From positions 186,001 to 250,000 of the forward strand of contig CAKUAI010000001.1 of assembly GCA_934636245.1 (NCBI GenBank): a stretch of DNA of 64,000 bases. Direction: 5' to 3'. The translations under genes were made by a program, and so were the position numbers. The number at the start of each line of letters is the position of its first letter. Position 1 is the first letter of the stretch. The stretch comes from an uncultured Coriobacteriales bacterium. Its GTDB lineage: Bacteria; Actinomycetota; Coriobacteriia; Coriobacteriales; UMGS124. This document shows positions 1-6,752 of the stretch, in pieces. The notes beneath the pieces are model-generated. The model was not told the DNA's origin and searched no databases. It saw only the letters and a list, made by a program, of their open reading frames with translations.

Positions 1-1
1 G

Positions 2-268
2 AACGGCGTCACCCTCGGCGTCACTGACGGCCCCTTCTATGCCATCAAGTGCGGCCTGTGCTACCTCAACACCAACGGCGGCGGTGCTCGCAACACCGAC
101 TACCAGCTCGTTGACTGGAACGACCAGCCCGTCGCCCGCCTCTACGGCGCCGGCGAGTTCGGCTCGATCTTCTACCACTACTACTCCGGCGGCGGCAACA
201 TCTGCGAGTGCTTCACCTCTGGCATGAAGTGCGGCCAGAACGTGAGCGCCCTGGAGCCCTGGGCGTAA
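2..268 (+). CDS. FAD-dependent fumarate-reductase-like flavoprotein, C-terminal part only
   Basis: The window opens inside this gene; only the last 88 codons and the TAA stop are present. The reading frame ends in a GAGEFGSIFYHYYSGGGN stretch followed by CECFTSG, the conserved C-terminal FAD-contacting segment of the fumarate reductase/succinate dehydrogenase flavoprotein family (compare the equivalent SAGEFGSMYAHGYNGGGN of the gene at 820). The same coding tail recurs almost base for base at 4920-5189, so this is one of two near-identical 3' ends. The N-terminus, and so any Tat signal or FMN domain, lies outside the window. A terminator-like hairpin follows at 331. The family assignment is secure; the substrate is unknown. 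Confidence 0.85.
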   Translation, partial: NGVTLGVTDGPFYAIKCGLCYLNTNGGGARNTDYQLVDWNDQPVARLYGAGEFGSIFYHYYSGGGNICECFTSGMKCGQNVSALEPWA

Positions 269-330
269 GCGCCGGCACCCTGATTTGCCGAGCTGACGCA
301 CGGCGCCTGCCTGGGCCCACCTGGGCGAGA

Positions 331-365
331 AGGCCCCCATCCTGCGAATATGCGGGATGGGGGCC
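331..365 (+). terminator. Terminator-like hairpin after the first flavoprotein
   Basis: AGGCCCCCATCC and GGATGGGGGCCT form 12-bp arms around a short loop. There is no long T run. A matching hairpin with the same arms lies at the same distance behind the duplicate tail (5251-5285). Confidence 0.6.
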
Positions 366-447
366 TTGCCAGTTGTGGTCACTTGCCATTTCTCGGGGCG
401 ACACTCTGGACGATGCCCGAAGTTGAGCCGAGAAAGGAGCCAAACTG

Positions 448-460
448 CCCAAAAGTATGC
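448..460 (+). promoter_or_regulatory. CCAAAAGTATGCG box, copy 1
   Basis: This 13-bp word lies about 180 bp behind the flavoprotein stop at 268. It recurs at 5372 (about 183 bp behind the duplicate stop at 5189) and inverted at 5495-5507. The rest of 269-819 contains no convincing gene, only the hairpin at 331, this box and the spaced dyad at 478-610. Confidence 0.35.
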
Positions 461-477
461 GTTATTTACAAACCCGC

Positions 478-610
478 GCAGTGTACGAATTTTTACGCAT
501 CCCGATGGTATTGTTAACTGCCCGTGGGCCTTCGGGCATCAATCGGATGAAAGAAACCCCAGGTCGTTGCTTCGAATTTTCCGAATATCAATATGACAAT
601 CGTACACTGC
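478..610. promoter_or_regulatory. Widely spaced 11-bp inverted repeat upstream of the flavoprotein at 820
   Basis: GCAGTGTACGA (478-488) is repeated as its exact reverse complement TCGTACACTGC (600-610), 111 bp apart, in the AT-richer part of the leader of the gene at 820. Two identical half-sites facing each other across about ten helical turns would suit a DNA-looping regulator. No protein can be assigned; the MerR gene at 2353 is the obvious candidate. Confidence 0.35.
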
Positions 611-819
611 GGCCACTTTTGCCGCGAAATGGGGCCTCCGCTGGCCAGGGGGCGTCGTTGCGAGGCGTCGCTTTGCTGCGGGAGGTTGCCGGCACTATCT
701 GATCTGCAGCTTGAATCCCCTGTCCTTTCGCCCCATTTGCCCAATCGCTTGACTGTCAACCCGCTTGGGGGTCCATGCTTTCCCCGTCGTTCATCAACCG
801 ATGAGAAAGGGGCGACACT

Positions 820-2319
820 ATGGATCGTTGCAGCAGGCGAGGGTTCATTCAGGGTGCGGCGTGCATGGCGGCGGGGGCCGCCGGACTGACCGCGAGCGCG
901 GGGGCAACGGCAGCTCTGGCTGAGGAAGCGGCAGGCGCATCATACGACGTCGTAGTCGTTGGTTTTGGCGGTGCCGGCGCGTCGGCGGCAATTGCGGCGG
1001 CCGACCTGGGAGCGAAGGTCCTTGTGGTCGAGAAAGCCCCCGAAGGGTGGGCGGGCGGCAACACGCGCCTCAGCGGCCAGCAGGTCCTGTGCCCAAGTGA
1101 CCTCGAAGCGGCCGTGGGTTATCTGGTTGCGATCCAAGACCAGTTTTCCTGCGACGAGGAGCTTATTCGCGCCACGACGCAAGAAATGATGGCCAACGAA
1201 CAGGCGCTGACGGATTTGGGCGCCAAGGTCGAGTACATCACCTACTCCGAGTTTCCCGAAGTGCCTGGCAGCGAGACCATGACGTGCTGCCTGGTCGACG
1301 GCGAACGCAGCACGGGCAAGGCATGGGCGGCCTACTACGAAGGCGTCCTTGCGCGTGCCGATTCCATTGACGTCTGGTACGACTCGCCTGCAAAACGACT
1401 GGTGCTCGACGCCGAGGGCGCCGTTACCGGCGTGGTCGTCGAGCACGAGGGTGGCGAGGTCGAAATCGCAGCTGCCAAAGGCGTCATCATGGCCTGCGGT
1501 GGTTTCGAGAACAATCAGGACATGATTCAGTGCTACCTCCATCTGCCCTACGGCTACCCCAAAGGCACTCCTTACAATACCGGTGACGGCATCCTCATGG
1601 CCATGCGTGCAGGCGCCGCCCTGTGGCACATGAACAACCCCGCTGGTCCCGACCTCAACTTCAAGGACCCGGAAACCAACGTCTACTACGGCTATAGCCT
1701 TGCCATGGGCATCGGCAGCCGCACGGCCATATTTGTGGGTCCCGACGGCACGCGCTTCACAAACGAGGCGCTCATGACGCGCCACGGCAAGCTGCCTTTC
1801 CACGGCACGTATCAGACGGCGTTTGTTGCCCTGCCGGCGCACCTTGTCTTCGACGACGCGGCCTTTGCGGCAGGTCCCGTCTGCTCTAACTCGTGGAGTG
1901 CCGATAACCAAGCCGAGCTCGAGCAGGGATGGATCGTTAAGGCCGACACGCTTGAAGAGCTCGCCGGTCTCATCGGCGTCCCCGCCGACGGCCTCGCAGC
2001 TGGTGTCGCTACCTATAACGGCTATTGTGCCGACGGCTACGACCCCGAGTTCAAGCGTTCGGCCGAGACGCTCGTTCCCCTGGCCGAGCAGGGTCCCTAC
2101 TATGCCATGGAGCTCTTCCCCACGTTCACCAACACGCAGGGAGGCGCCGTCCGCAACGCCTCGTGCCAGGTGATGGGTGTCGATGGTGCGCCGATCGCGG
2201 GTCTTTATTCGGCCGGCGAGTTCGGTAGCATGTATGCCCACGGCTATAATGGTGGCGGCAACGTGGGCGAGGCGTTCGCGACGGGACGAATGGCCGCTCG
2301 CGCCTGCATGGGCGCCTAA
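820..2319 (+). CDS. Tat-exported FAD-dependent reductase (fumarate reductase flavoprotein family)
   Basis: The 499-aa product starts at an ATG preceded by GAAAGGGG. Residues 1-35 form a twin-arginine signal (SRRGFIQGA, then an Ala/Gly-rich hydrophobic stretch and an ALA-like cleavage site), so the mature enzyme should act outside the membrane. A Rossmann FAD-binding motif VVVVGFGGAGASAA follows at about residues 44-57, then the VEKAP segment, and the C-terminus carries AGEFGSMYAHGYNGGGN, the second FAD contact. There is no FMN-binding or heme domain, so electrons must come from a separate carrier. Family members reduce C=C bonds in fumarate, urocanate, steroids and plant compounds; the substrate here cannot be read from sequence. 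The MerR gene starts 33 bp downstream on the same strand, suggesting co-transcription. Confidence 0.9.
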   Translation: MDRCSRRGFIQGAACMAAGAAGLTASAGATAALAEEAAGASYDVVVVGFGGAGASAAIAAADLGAKVLVVEKAPEGWAGGNTRLSGQQVLCPSDLEAAVGYLVAIQDQFSCDEELIRATTQEMMANEQALTDLGAKVEYITYSEFPEVPGSETMTCCLVDGERSTGKAWAAYYEGVLARADSIDVWYDSPAKRLVLDAEGAVTGVVVEHEGGEVEIAAAKGVIMACGGFENNQDMIQCYLHLPYGYPKGTPYNTGDGILMAMRAGAALWHMNNPAGPDLNFKDPETNVYYGYSLAMGIGSRTAIFVGPDGTRFTNEALMTRHGKLPFHGTYQTAFVALPAHLVFDDAAFAAGPVCSNSWSADNQAELEQGWIVKADTLEELAGLIGVPADGLAAGVATYNGYCADGYDPEFKRSAETLVPLAEQGPYYAMELFPTFTNTQGGAVRNASCQVMGVDGAPIAGLYSAGEFGSMYAHGYNGGGNVGEAFATGRMAARACMGA

Positions 2320-2352
2320 CGGGCAACGCGCGGCGGGCCGTCGGGGAGCAGC

Positions 2353-3249
2353 ATGCAGACTGATGGCCCGCCGTTCATGGGAGGGGAGATGCTCGGACGC
2401 AGGGAATACCAAGACAAGGGCGGGTCCCTCACGAACCTTAAAACTGGTGCGACCGCTGCCATGTTGGGCCTTTCGGACGAGGGAACGCGCATGTACGAGC
2501 GCCACGGCCTCGTGTACCCTGCGCGCGACGAGGTCTCGGGCTATCGATCGTTTGACATCATGGACGTCGTGATGCTCCAAAGTGCCCGTGCCTACCGCCA
2601 GGCCGGTTTTACGTTGGAGAAGACCTCGGAACTTGTGCACGGCGGAACTGTCGAGGAGTTGGCTTGCGCCTACGAAAGTCTGGTAGACGAGCTTGAGCGC
2701 GACCTTGCCTATCTGCGTGCAAAAACCGAGTACGTACGTCTGCAAGCCGTCTGGGTTCGTGATTTACCGACGAGTGTCGGGGTGTGCACTGTTGTGGAGC
2801 GGCCGGGTCTCTATCGATTCGAATATATGAGCGACGGAGGCATCGACCTGGGAGAAGGGCGCGAGGAGACCATGGCGGTGTGGGCGGCATACTCGCCGTT
2901 TGCCATGATTAGCACGCGTTATCCGTGCGAGCGCATTGCAGATGGAACCATGTTGCGTGACGCTTACGGCGTGGGAGTAATCTCTGGGCTGGGTGTGTTC
3001 GAGAAGTATGCGAAACTGCTTGGTATTCAAGCGGGGCCGCATGTGGTGTACTGGCCTGCGGTGCGTGCCATCCATACAGTGACGCTTGCAAACAATAACG
3101 GCCTCAACCCCGATTTTGCCCCCGTACGGGATTTTGCTGCGGAGAACGGCCTGACGGTAACGGGCGATGCCTTGAGCTTTGCTATTGCGAGTCTTGACTA
3201 TGACGGCGAGTTCGACCGCTATTGTCACCTGTGGGTTCCGTGCGCATAG
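2353..3249 (+). CDS. MerR-family transcriptional regulator with GyrI-like effector region
   Basis: The 298-aa product has an N-terminal MerR winged helix at about residues 30-100 (TGATAAMLGLS, then MYERHGLVYPARDEVSGYR and RQAGFTLEKTSEL), a linker helix (EELACAYESLVDELERDLAYLRAK) and a C-terminal region of about 150 residues that looks like the GyrI/SOUL ligand-binding fold used by multidrug-sensing MerR proteins. The start at 2353 is chosen because GGGGAG lies 4 to 5 bases ahead; an internal ATG at 2389 has no usable spacer. It lies 33 bp behind the flavoprotein at 820, so it probably senses that enzyme's substrate and controls it. It ends 58 bp from a convergent gene. Confidence 0.85.
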   Translation: MQTDGPPFMGGEMLGRREYQDKGGSLTNLKTGATAAMLGLSDEGTRMYERHGLVYPARDEVSGYRSFDIMDVVMLQSARAYRQAGFTLEKTSELVHGGTVEELACAYESLVDELERDLAYLRAKTEYVRLQAVWVRDLPTSVGVCTVVERPGLYRFEYMSDGGIDLGEGREETMAVWAAYSPFAMISTRYPCERIADGTMLRDAYGVGVISGLGVFEKYAKLLGIQAGPHVVYWPAVRAIHTVTLANNNGLNPDFAPVRDFAAENGLTVTGDALSFAIASLDYDGEFDRYCHLWVPCA

Positions 3250-3307
3250 CGTGGTGTTCAGGCACATTGCGGCCGTGCGTCCCCAGGTGGCAATTCTTGC
3301 GATTGTC

Positions 3308-4228
3308 CTAAAACAGTTCGATCGTAAACGCGCGCACGTCGGTTTTGCCGGGATCGAGCAGCCGCATTCTGCGTTTGGCCTCAAACGACGCGCCTTCGTC
3401 GAGCGCGGTGGCGCAGCCAGTCCACGGTTCGACGGCGACGAACGGCGCATTTCCCGCAGCGCTCCATACGCCCAGGTAGTCAAAGCCGTCAAACGTCAGC
3501 CGCACGCCGTGGCAGCCCGGCGCGCCAACGAGGGCGACCGCGCGGCCGGGGACGTTGTGGAAGACGAGCGTGTCGCGGGTTTCGATCAGCTCGTGTGCAA
3601 GCTCGAGCTCAACCATATCGCCGAGCATGCGCACGGGCTGCGCAAAGTCGAGCAGCCCGCCTTCCACTATGGTCGGCACGTCGGCGGTCCACGGCTGGGC
3701 AAACTCAAGGCGCCAATCGCCAAAGTCCTCTTCGGAAGTACCGGGCAGTGGCACGTTGAATGCGGGATGGCCGCCGACGACGTAGGGGAGGGGAACGTCT
3801 CCCGTGCTCCCGACGGCAAAGCGCTGCTCGATGGTCGCAGGCCCGACCAGCGCATACGAGGTTCGCAGACTAAACTCGAAGGGGTAGCGCGTCATGGTTT
3901 CGGGGGAAGACGCGAGCTCAAACGTCGCGCTTGTCGCAGTGAGGTCGACGACGCGGTACGGCATATCGCGCGCAAGCTCGTGGCGTCCCAGCGACACGGG
4001 GCCGGCCGCAGACGCCGTGGCACCGCCCAGCGCGCCCACAATGGGGAAGAGCACGGGTGCCCGGCGCGCCCACCAGCGGGAATCCCCTTGCCAGCGGTAT
4101 TTAGTCCCCGCAAGCTGCAAATTGACGAGCTGGGCGCCAAAAGGGTCGACGCATGTCGCAACCTCATCCCGCACAAGCTTGACGAGGGATGTTCCGGCAG
4201 GTGCGGGACAATTCTGAAGCGACGCCAT
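3308..4228 (-). CDS. Aldose 1-epimerase family protein (LacX-like)
   Basis: The 306-aa protein belongs to the galactose mutarotase superfamily: GAQLVNLQL near the N-terminus, LFPIVG and GRHELARD, and the diagnostic VVGGHPAFNVPL segment containing the family's conserved His. The C-terminal VAVEPWTGCA matches the end of the LacX-type group. It probably interconverts sugar anomers or a related hexose phosphate in the cytoplasm. No sugar operon is adjacent. It faces the MerR gene convergently and lies downstream of the broken torD-like gene on the same strand, separated by a long inverted repeat. Confidence 0.85.
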   Translation of the reverse strand: MASLQNCPAPAGTSLVKLVRDEVATCVDPFGAQLVNLQLAGTKYRWQGDSRWWARRAPVLFPIVGALGGATASAAGPVSLGRHELARDMPYRVVDLTATSATFELASSPETMTRYPFEFSLRTSYALVGPATIEQRFAVGSTGDVPLPYVVGGHPAFNVPLPGTSEEDFGDWRLEFAQPWTADVPTIVEGGLLDFAQPVRMLGDMVELELAHELIETRDTLVFHNVPGRAVALVGAPGCHGVRLTFDGFDYLGVWSAAGNAPFVAVEPWTGCATALDEGASFEAKRRMRLLDPGKTDVRAFTIELF

Positions 4229-4289
4229 GCGGGCTTCTTTCTCGAGAACATATCAAAAGTGCGCCCAGTATACCCCGATGCAATCCCAG

Positions 4290-4349
4290 TCTCCCGTTTG
4301 GAGGCGGCTCGCCCCAAAAGCCCTTGCCAAGCCACCTCCGAACGGGAGA
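4290..4349 (-). terminator. Long imperfect inverted repeat between the torD remnant and the epimerase gene
   Basis: Arms of about 20 bp (TCTCCCGTTTGGAGGCGGCT against AGCCACCTCCGAACGGGAGA, two mismatches) enclose a 20-bp loop. Its place behind the torD stop fits a terminator, but there is no T tract on the minus strand. Confidence 0.5.
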
Positions 4350-4378
4350 CGCCTGCAAACAGACGCCTCCCGGGGCAC

Positions 4379-4862
4379 CTACTCGGCCAGCACGCCGTCC
4401 AAAAACTCGGCATCGGTCGCCAGCAAGCCTTCTGCCAGGTCGGCAAGTCCGCGATAGAGGTCCGTCTTGGCAAAACGACGCATGTCGGCAGCCATGAGCG
4501 GTACCCAGGTGCGCAGATGGTCGTCGAGGAAGTTGCGCTGTGCAGAAAGCAGCTGCTCGGCGCGATTGACATCGTCCGCGCGCAGGGCGGCTGCGGTGCG
4601 GCGCGACAGGATGCCCATGAATTCCAGCTCAAGGGCAACGTGGTCTTCTCCTTCGCGCCATTCGTCCTGCTTGTCGATGTTGAACGAGCGGTATACGGCA
4701 CGCACCTCGTCGCGGGCGTCCTGCATCAGCAGACGGCGCTCGGACGTGTAGACGCTCTCGAAGGGATGCGCCGCGCCGTAGCTGTTTGTGCCGTGCCCGA
4801 TGAAGGTACGCACATAGTCGACGGCCAGGTCGATCAGCGGGTCGGCCCAAGCGCCGCCCAGG
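4379..4862 (-). pseudogene. TorD/DmsD-like molybdoenzyme chaperone, 5'-truncated
   Basis: The minus-strand frame reads as the C-terminal 160 or so residues of a TorD-family chaperone: DYVRTFIGHG, HPFESVY, the signature EDHVALELEFMGILS, then FLDDHLRTWVPLMAADMRRFAKTDLY. TorD proteins escort Tat-exported molybdopterin enzymes of the DMSO reductase family and are about 200-230 aa long. The N-terminal 60-70 residues are missing: upstream of about 4862 the sequence is the antisense of a flavoprotein gene tail, so any extension of the frame past there is artefactual. No molybdoenzyme gene is in the window. The family call is confident; loss of function is inferred from the truncation. Confidence 0.75.
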
Positions 4863-5189
4863 TACGGTGCCAACGGCGAGGACCCCGAGTTTGGCCGCAG
4901 CCTTTCCGAGGACGACCAGAAGAACGGCGTCACCCTCGGCGTCACCGATGGCCCCTTCTATGCCATCAAGTGCGGCCTGTGCTACCTCAACACCAACGGC
5001 GGCGGTGCTCGCAACACCGACTACCAGCTCGTTGACTGGAACGACCAGCCCGTCGCCCGCCTCTACGGCGCCGGCGAGTTCGGCTCGATCTTCTACCACT
5101 ACTACTCCGGCGGCGGCAACATCTGCGAGTGCTTCACCTCTGGCATGAAGTGCGGCCAGAACGTGAGCGCCCTGGAGCCCTGGGCATAA
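4863..5189 (+). pseudogene. Flavoprotein 3' fragment, second copy of the tail at 1-268
   Basis: Starting at a TAC codon at 4863, an open frame encodes YGANGEDPEFGRSLSEDD and then the same GVTDGPFYAIKCG through EPWA tail found at 2-268. There is no start codon, signal peptide or Rossmann FAD motif, so this is only the last 108 codons of a reductase of about 500 aa or more. It abuts the truncated end of the torD-like gene on the opposite strand. In the shared part only a few silent bases differ (for example at 4944-4948), so duplication or gene conversion is recent. Confidence 0.8.
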
Positions 5190-5250
5190 GCGCGCGGCCT
5201 GATTTGCTGAACTGAAGCAAAGTGCTTGCCTGGGTTCGCCCGGGCGAGAG

Positions 5251-5285
5251 AGGCCCCCATCCCGCTCGCCGCAGGATGGGGGCCT
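5251..5285 (+). terminator. Terminator-like hairpin after the duplicated flavoprotein tail
   Basis: AGGCCCCCATCC and GGATGGGGGCCT arms surround an 11-base loop; the arms are the same as at 331-365 but the loop differs. Confidence 0.6.
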
Positions 5286-5371
5286 CGGGCGTTAGAGTGT
5301 CATTCGCCACTTCTCGAGGAGATAATTCCATCTTGCAGTTGCGCATGGACCGAAGAACAGAACGAAATTGT

Positions 5372-5507
5372 CCAAAAGTATGCGCTTTAACTTTAAGAGG
5401 GGCCGTCAGTGCTGTGAAGCTGTTTTAGTGCAACGCATCTAGCTGGGAGAATGAGGCCATGGGAATGCGTCCAGTGTTCCCCTTTACAGCAAAGCGCATA
5501 CTTTTGG
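5372..5507. repeat. Perfect 17-bp inverted repeat carrying the AAAAGTATGCG box
   Basis: CCAAAAGTATGCGCTTT at 5372-5388 is matched by its exact reverse complement at 5491-5507. The 102 bp between hold no gene. The 5190-5604 stretch otherwise contains only the hairpin at 5251. The box is shared with position 448. Confidence 0.6.
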
Positions 5508-5604
5508 CGTTTTTGGTAATGGCGTGGGCGAAGAGGGGTCCGACTGGCGGGAAATGAGTGCGGGAAGCGTGGCCCCCGACTCTCTTTCGCTGCCATTGTG
5601 CCCC

Positions 5605-6549
5605 TTACCTTCGTCCACGCTCCTCCACGATGCGGCGCATTTCGTCGAAGAGGAGACCGCCGTTTTCGCTTTCGGCAAACGCTTGCTTGCAGAGGGCGTA
5701 GAAGCGCGTCTCAAGTGGCATGTCGGTGCAGTCGAATGCTCGGTATTCCTCGCGGGCGTCGATGCCGTAGCGGGGGACCAGCGTGTGCGGCACAATCCCA
5801 AGCATCTGCCCAAACTCGTAGGTGAAGTACTCGGTATGTCCTGAAAAGGCCAGCGTACGCAGCGTGATATGTGCGCCGTGCTGCGCGAATCGCTCGTCTA
5901 CGTGGTCGCGCGTCCAGGAGCGGTAGATGTCGGGCGGCAGCACGAAGGTGGCCCCATCGAGGTCGGCTGCGGCAATCTGCTCGCGCCCGAACAGCGGGTT
6001 TTCTTGCGTCATGAGCAGGTGGATGGGCTCGGTGTCGAGCACAAAACCGCAGATGCCTTCGGGGATGGGTCGCTCGCCTTCGCTGAGGTAGCTTTTGAAG
6101 CCTGCCACGACGATGTCGTTTTCGCCCGCATTCAGTGATTCGATGCTCGAGCGAGCGCCCGACACGGGGGAGATTTCGATGCGCTTGTAGGGGTGTCGTT
6201 CTTGAATGGCGCGACGTGCTTTGTAGAGGACGGTCTCGAGCCAGGGGAGATTTGAAGACGCCACGCGCACCGTGAGCAAGTTGTCTGCCAGCTCGCGGTA
6301 CTCAATGCGCGCGGCGTTCCAGTGCTCGATGAGTTCTTTTGCGGTGCGCGTGAAGCGACGTCCGGCCGGGGTGAGTTCGGGGCGTGGTTGACGCTGACTG
6401 CTGACGATGAGCTTGCATTCGAGCTCGGCTTCGAGGCAGCGCATATGGTCGACGAGCGTGGGGCGCGTCGTGAACAACTTCTCGGCTGCAACCGTCCAAT
6501 TGAGTTCCTCGGAGAATACCAGGAACTCCTTCAAATACTGCGTGTTCAT
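5605..6549 (-). CDS. LysR-family transcriptional regulator
   Basis: The protein of about 314 aa has an N-terminal LysR winged helix (MNTQYLKEFLVFSEELNWTV, then AAEKLFTTRPTLVDHMRCLE and LTPAGRRFTR) and a periplasmic-binding-protein-like effector domain from about residue 90. I place the start at 6549, where GGGGGA precedes the ATG by about six bases and the usual LysR N-terminus begins; an ATG 33 bp upstream adds an atypical basic stretch. It is divergent from the flavoprotein at 6753, and the 203-bp gap holds two dyads. It is probably the ligand-responsive activator of that flavoprotein. Confidence 0.9.
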   Translation of the reverse strand: MNTQYLKEFLVFSEELNWTVAAEKLFTTRPTLVDHMRCLEAELECKLIVSSQRQPRPELTPAGRRFTRTAKELIEHWNAARIEYRELADNLLTVRVASSNLPWLETVLYKARRAIQERHPYKRIEISPVSGARSSIESLNAGENDIVVAGFKSYLSEGERPIPEGICGFVLDTEPIHLLMTQENPLFGREQIAAADLDGATFVLPPDIYRSWTRDHVDERFAQHGAHITLRTLAFSGHTEYFTYEFGQMLGIVPHTLVPRYGIDAREEYRAFDCTDMPLETRFYALCKQAFAESENGGLLFDEMRRIVEERGRR

Positions 6550-6588
6550 CGCGCATCCCCCCCGTTTGCGACGCTGCGACATCCCCTT

Positions 6589-6610
6589 GCTGTAAAGGAA
6601 ACTTTACAGC
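6589..6610. promoter_or_regulatory. Likely LysR operator in the divergent promoter region
   Basis: GCTGTAAAG (6589-6597) and CTTTACAGC (6602-6610) are perfect 9-bp arms with a 4-bp spacer, the dyad shape bound by LysR dimers. A TATAAA-like -10 lies at 6635-6640 with no good -35, as expected for an activator-dependent promoter. Confidence 0.55.
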
Positions 6611-6707
6611 TAAACAGCCTCGGGCGCCACCCTGTATAAAAGACTGTCCAGCTGGCAGAAAAGCTTTGCAGGTCCTGCTTCCTGAGCCGTCGTACCATGG
6701 CCCTTGT

Positions 6708-6724
6708 GTTGTTGTACCAACAAC
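6708..6724. promoter_or_regulatory. Second dyad before the flavoprotein at 6753
   Basis: GTTGTTG-TAC-CAACAAC is a perfect 7-bp inverted repeat, 28 bp before the ATG and just upstream of the AAAGGGGA ribosome-binding site. It could be a repressor site or a small leader hairpin. Confidence 0.4.
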
Positions 6725-6752
6725 TTTCCATTTCGAGCAAAGGGGATATCGT

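Noticed and set aside
940..2745. A 601-codon minus-strand frame opposite the flavoprotein at 820, and similar antisense frames over 6753, 18742 (opposite htpG) and 36969
   Set aside because: These are shadows caused by codon bias; the opposite strand in each case encodes a recognised protein with ribosome-binding site and motifs.
4379..4945. The full-length 188-codon minus-strand frame as an intact TorD protein
   Set aside because: Its first 28 or so residues are the antisense of the flavoprotein tail, so the intact-looking frame is accidental.
3179..5035. A 618-codon plus-strand frame over the epimerase and torD remnant
   Set aside because: It overlaps two genes with clear family motifs on the minus strand and has no recognisable domain.
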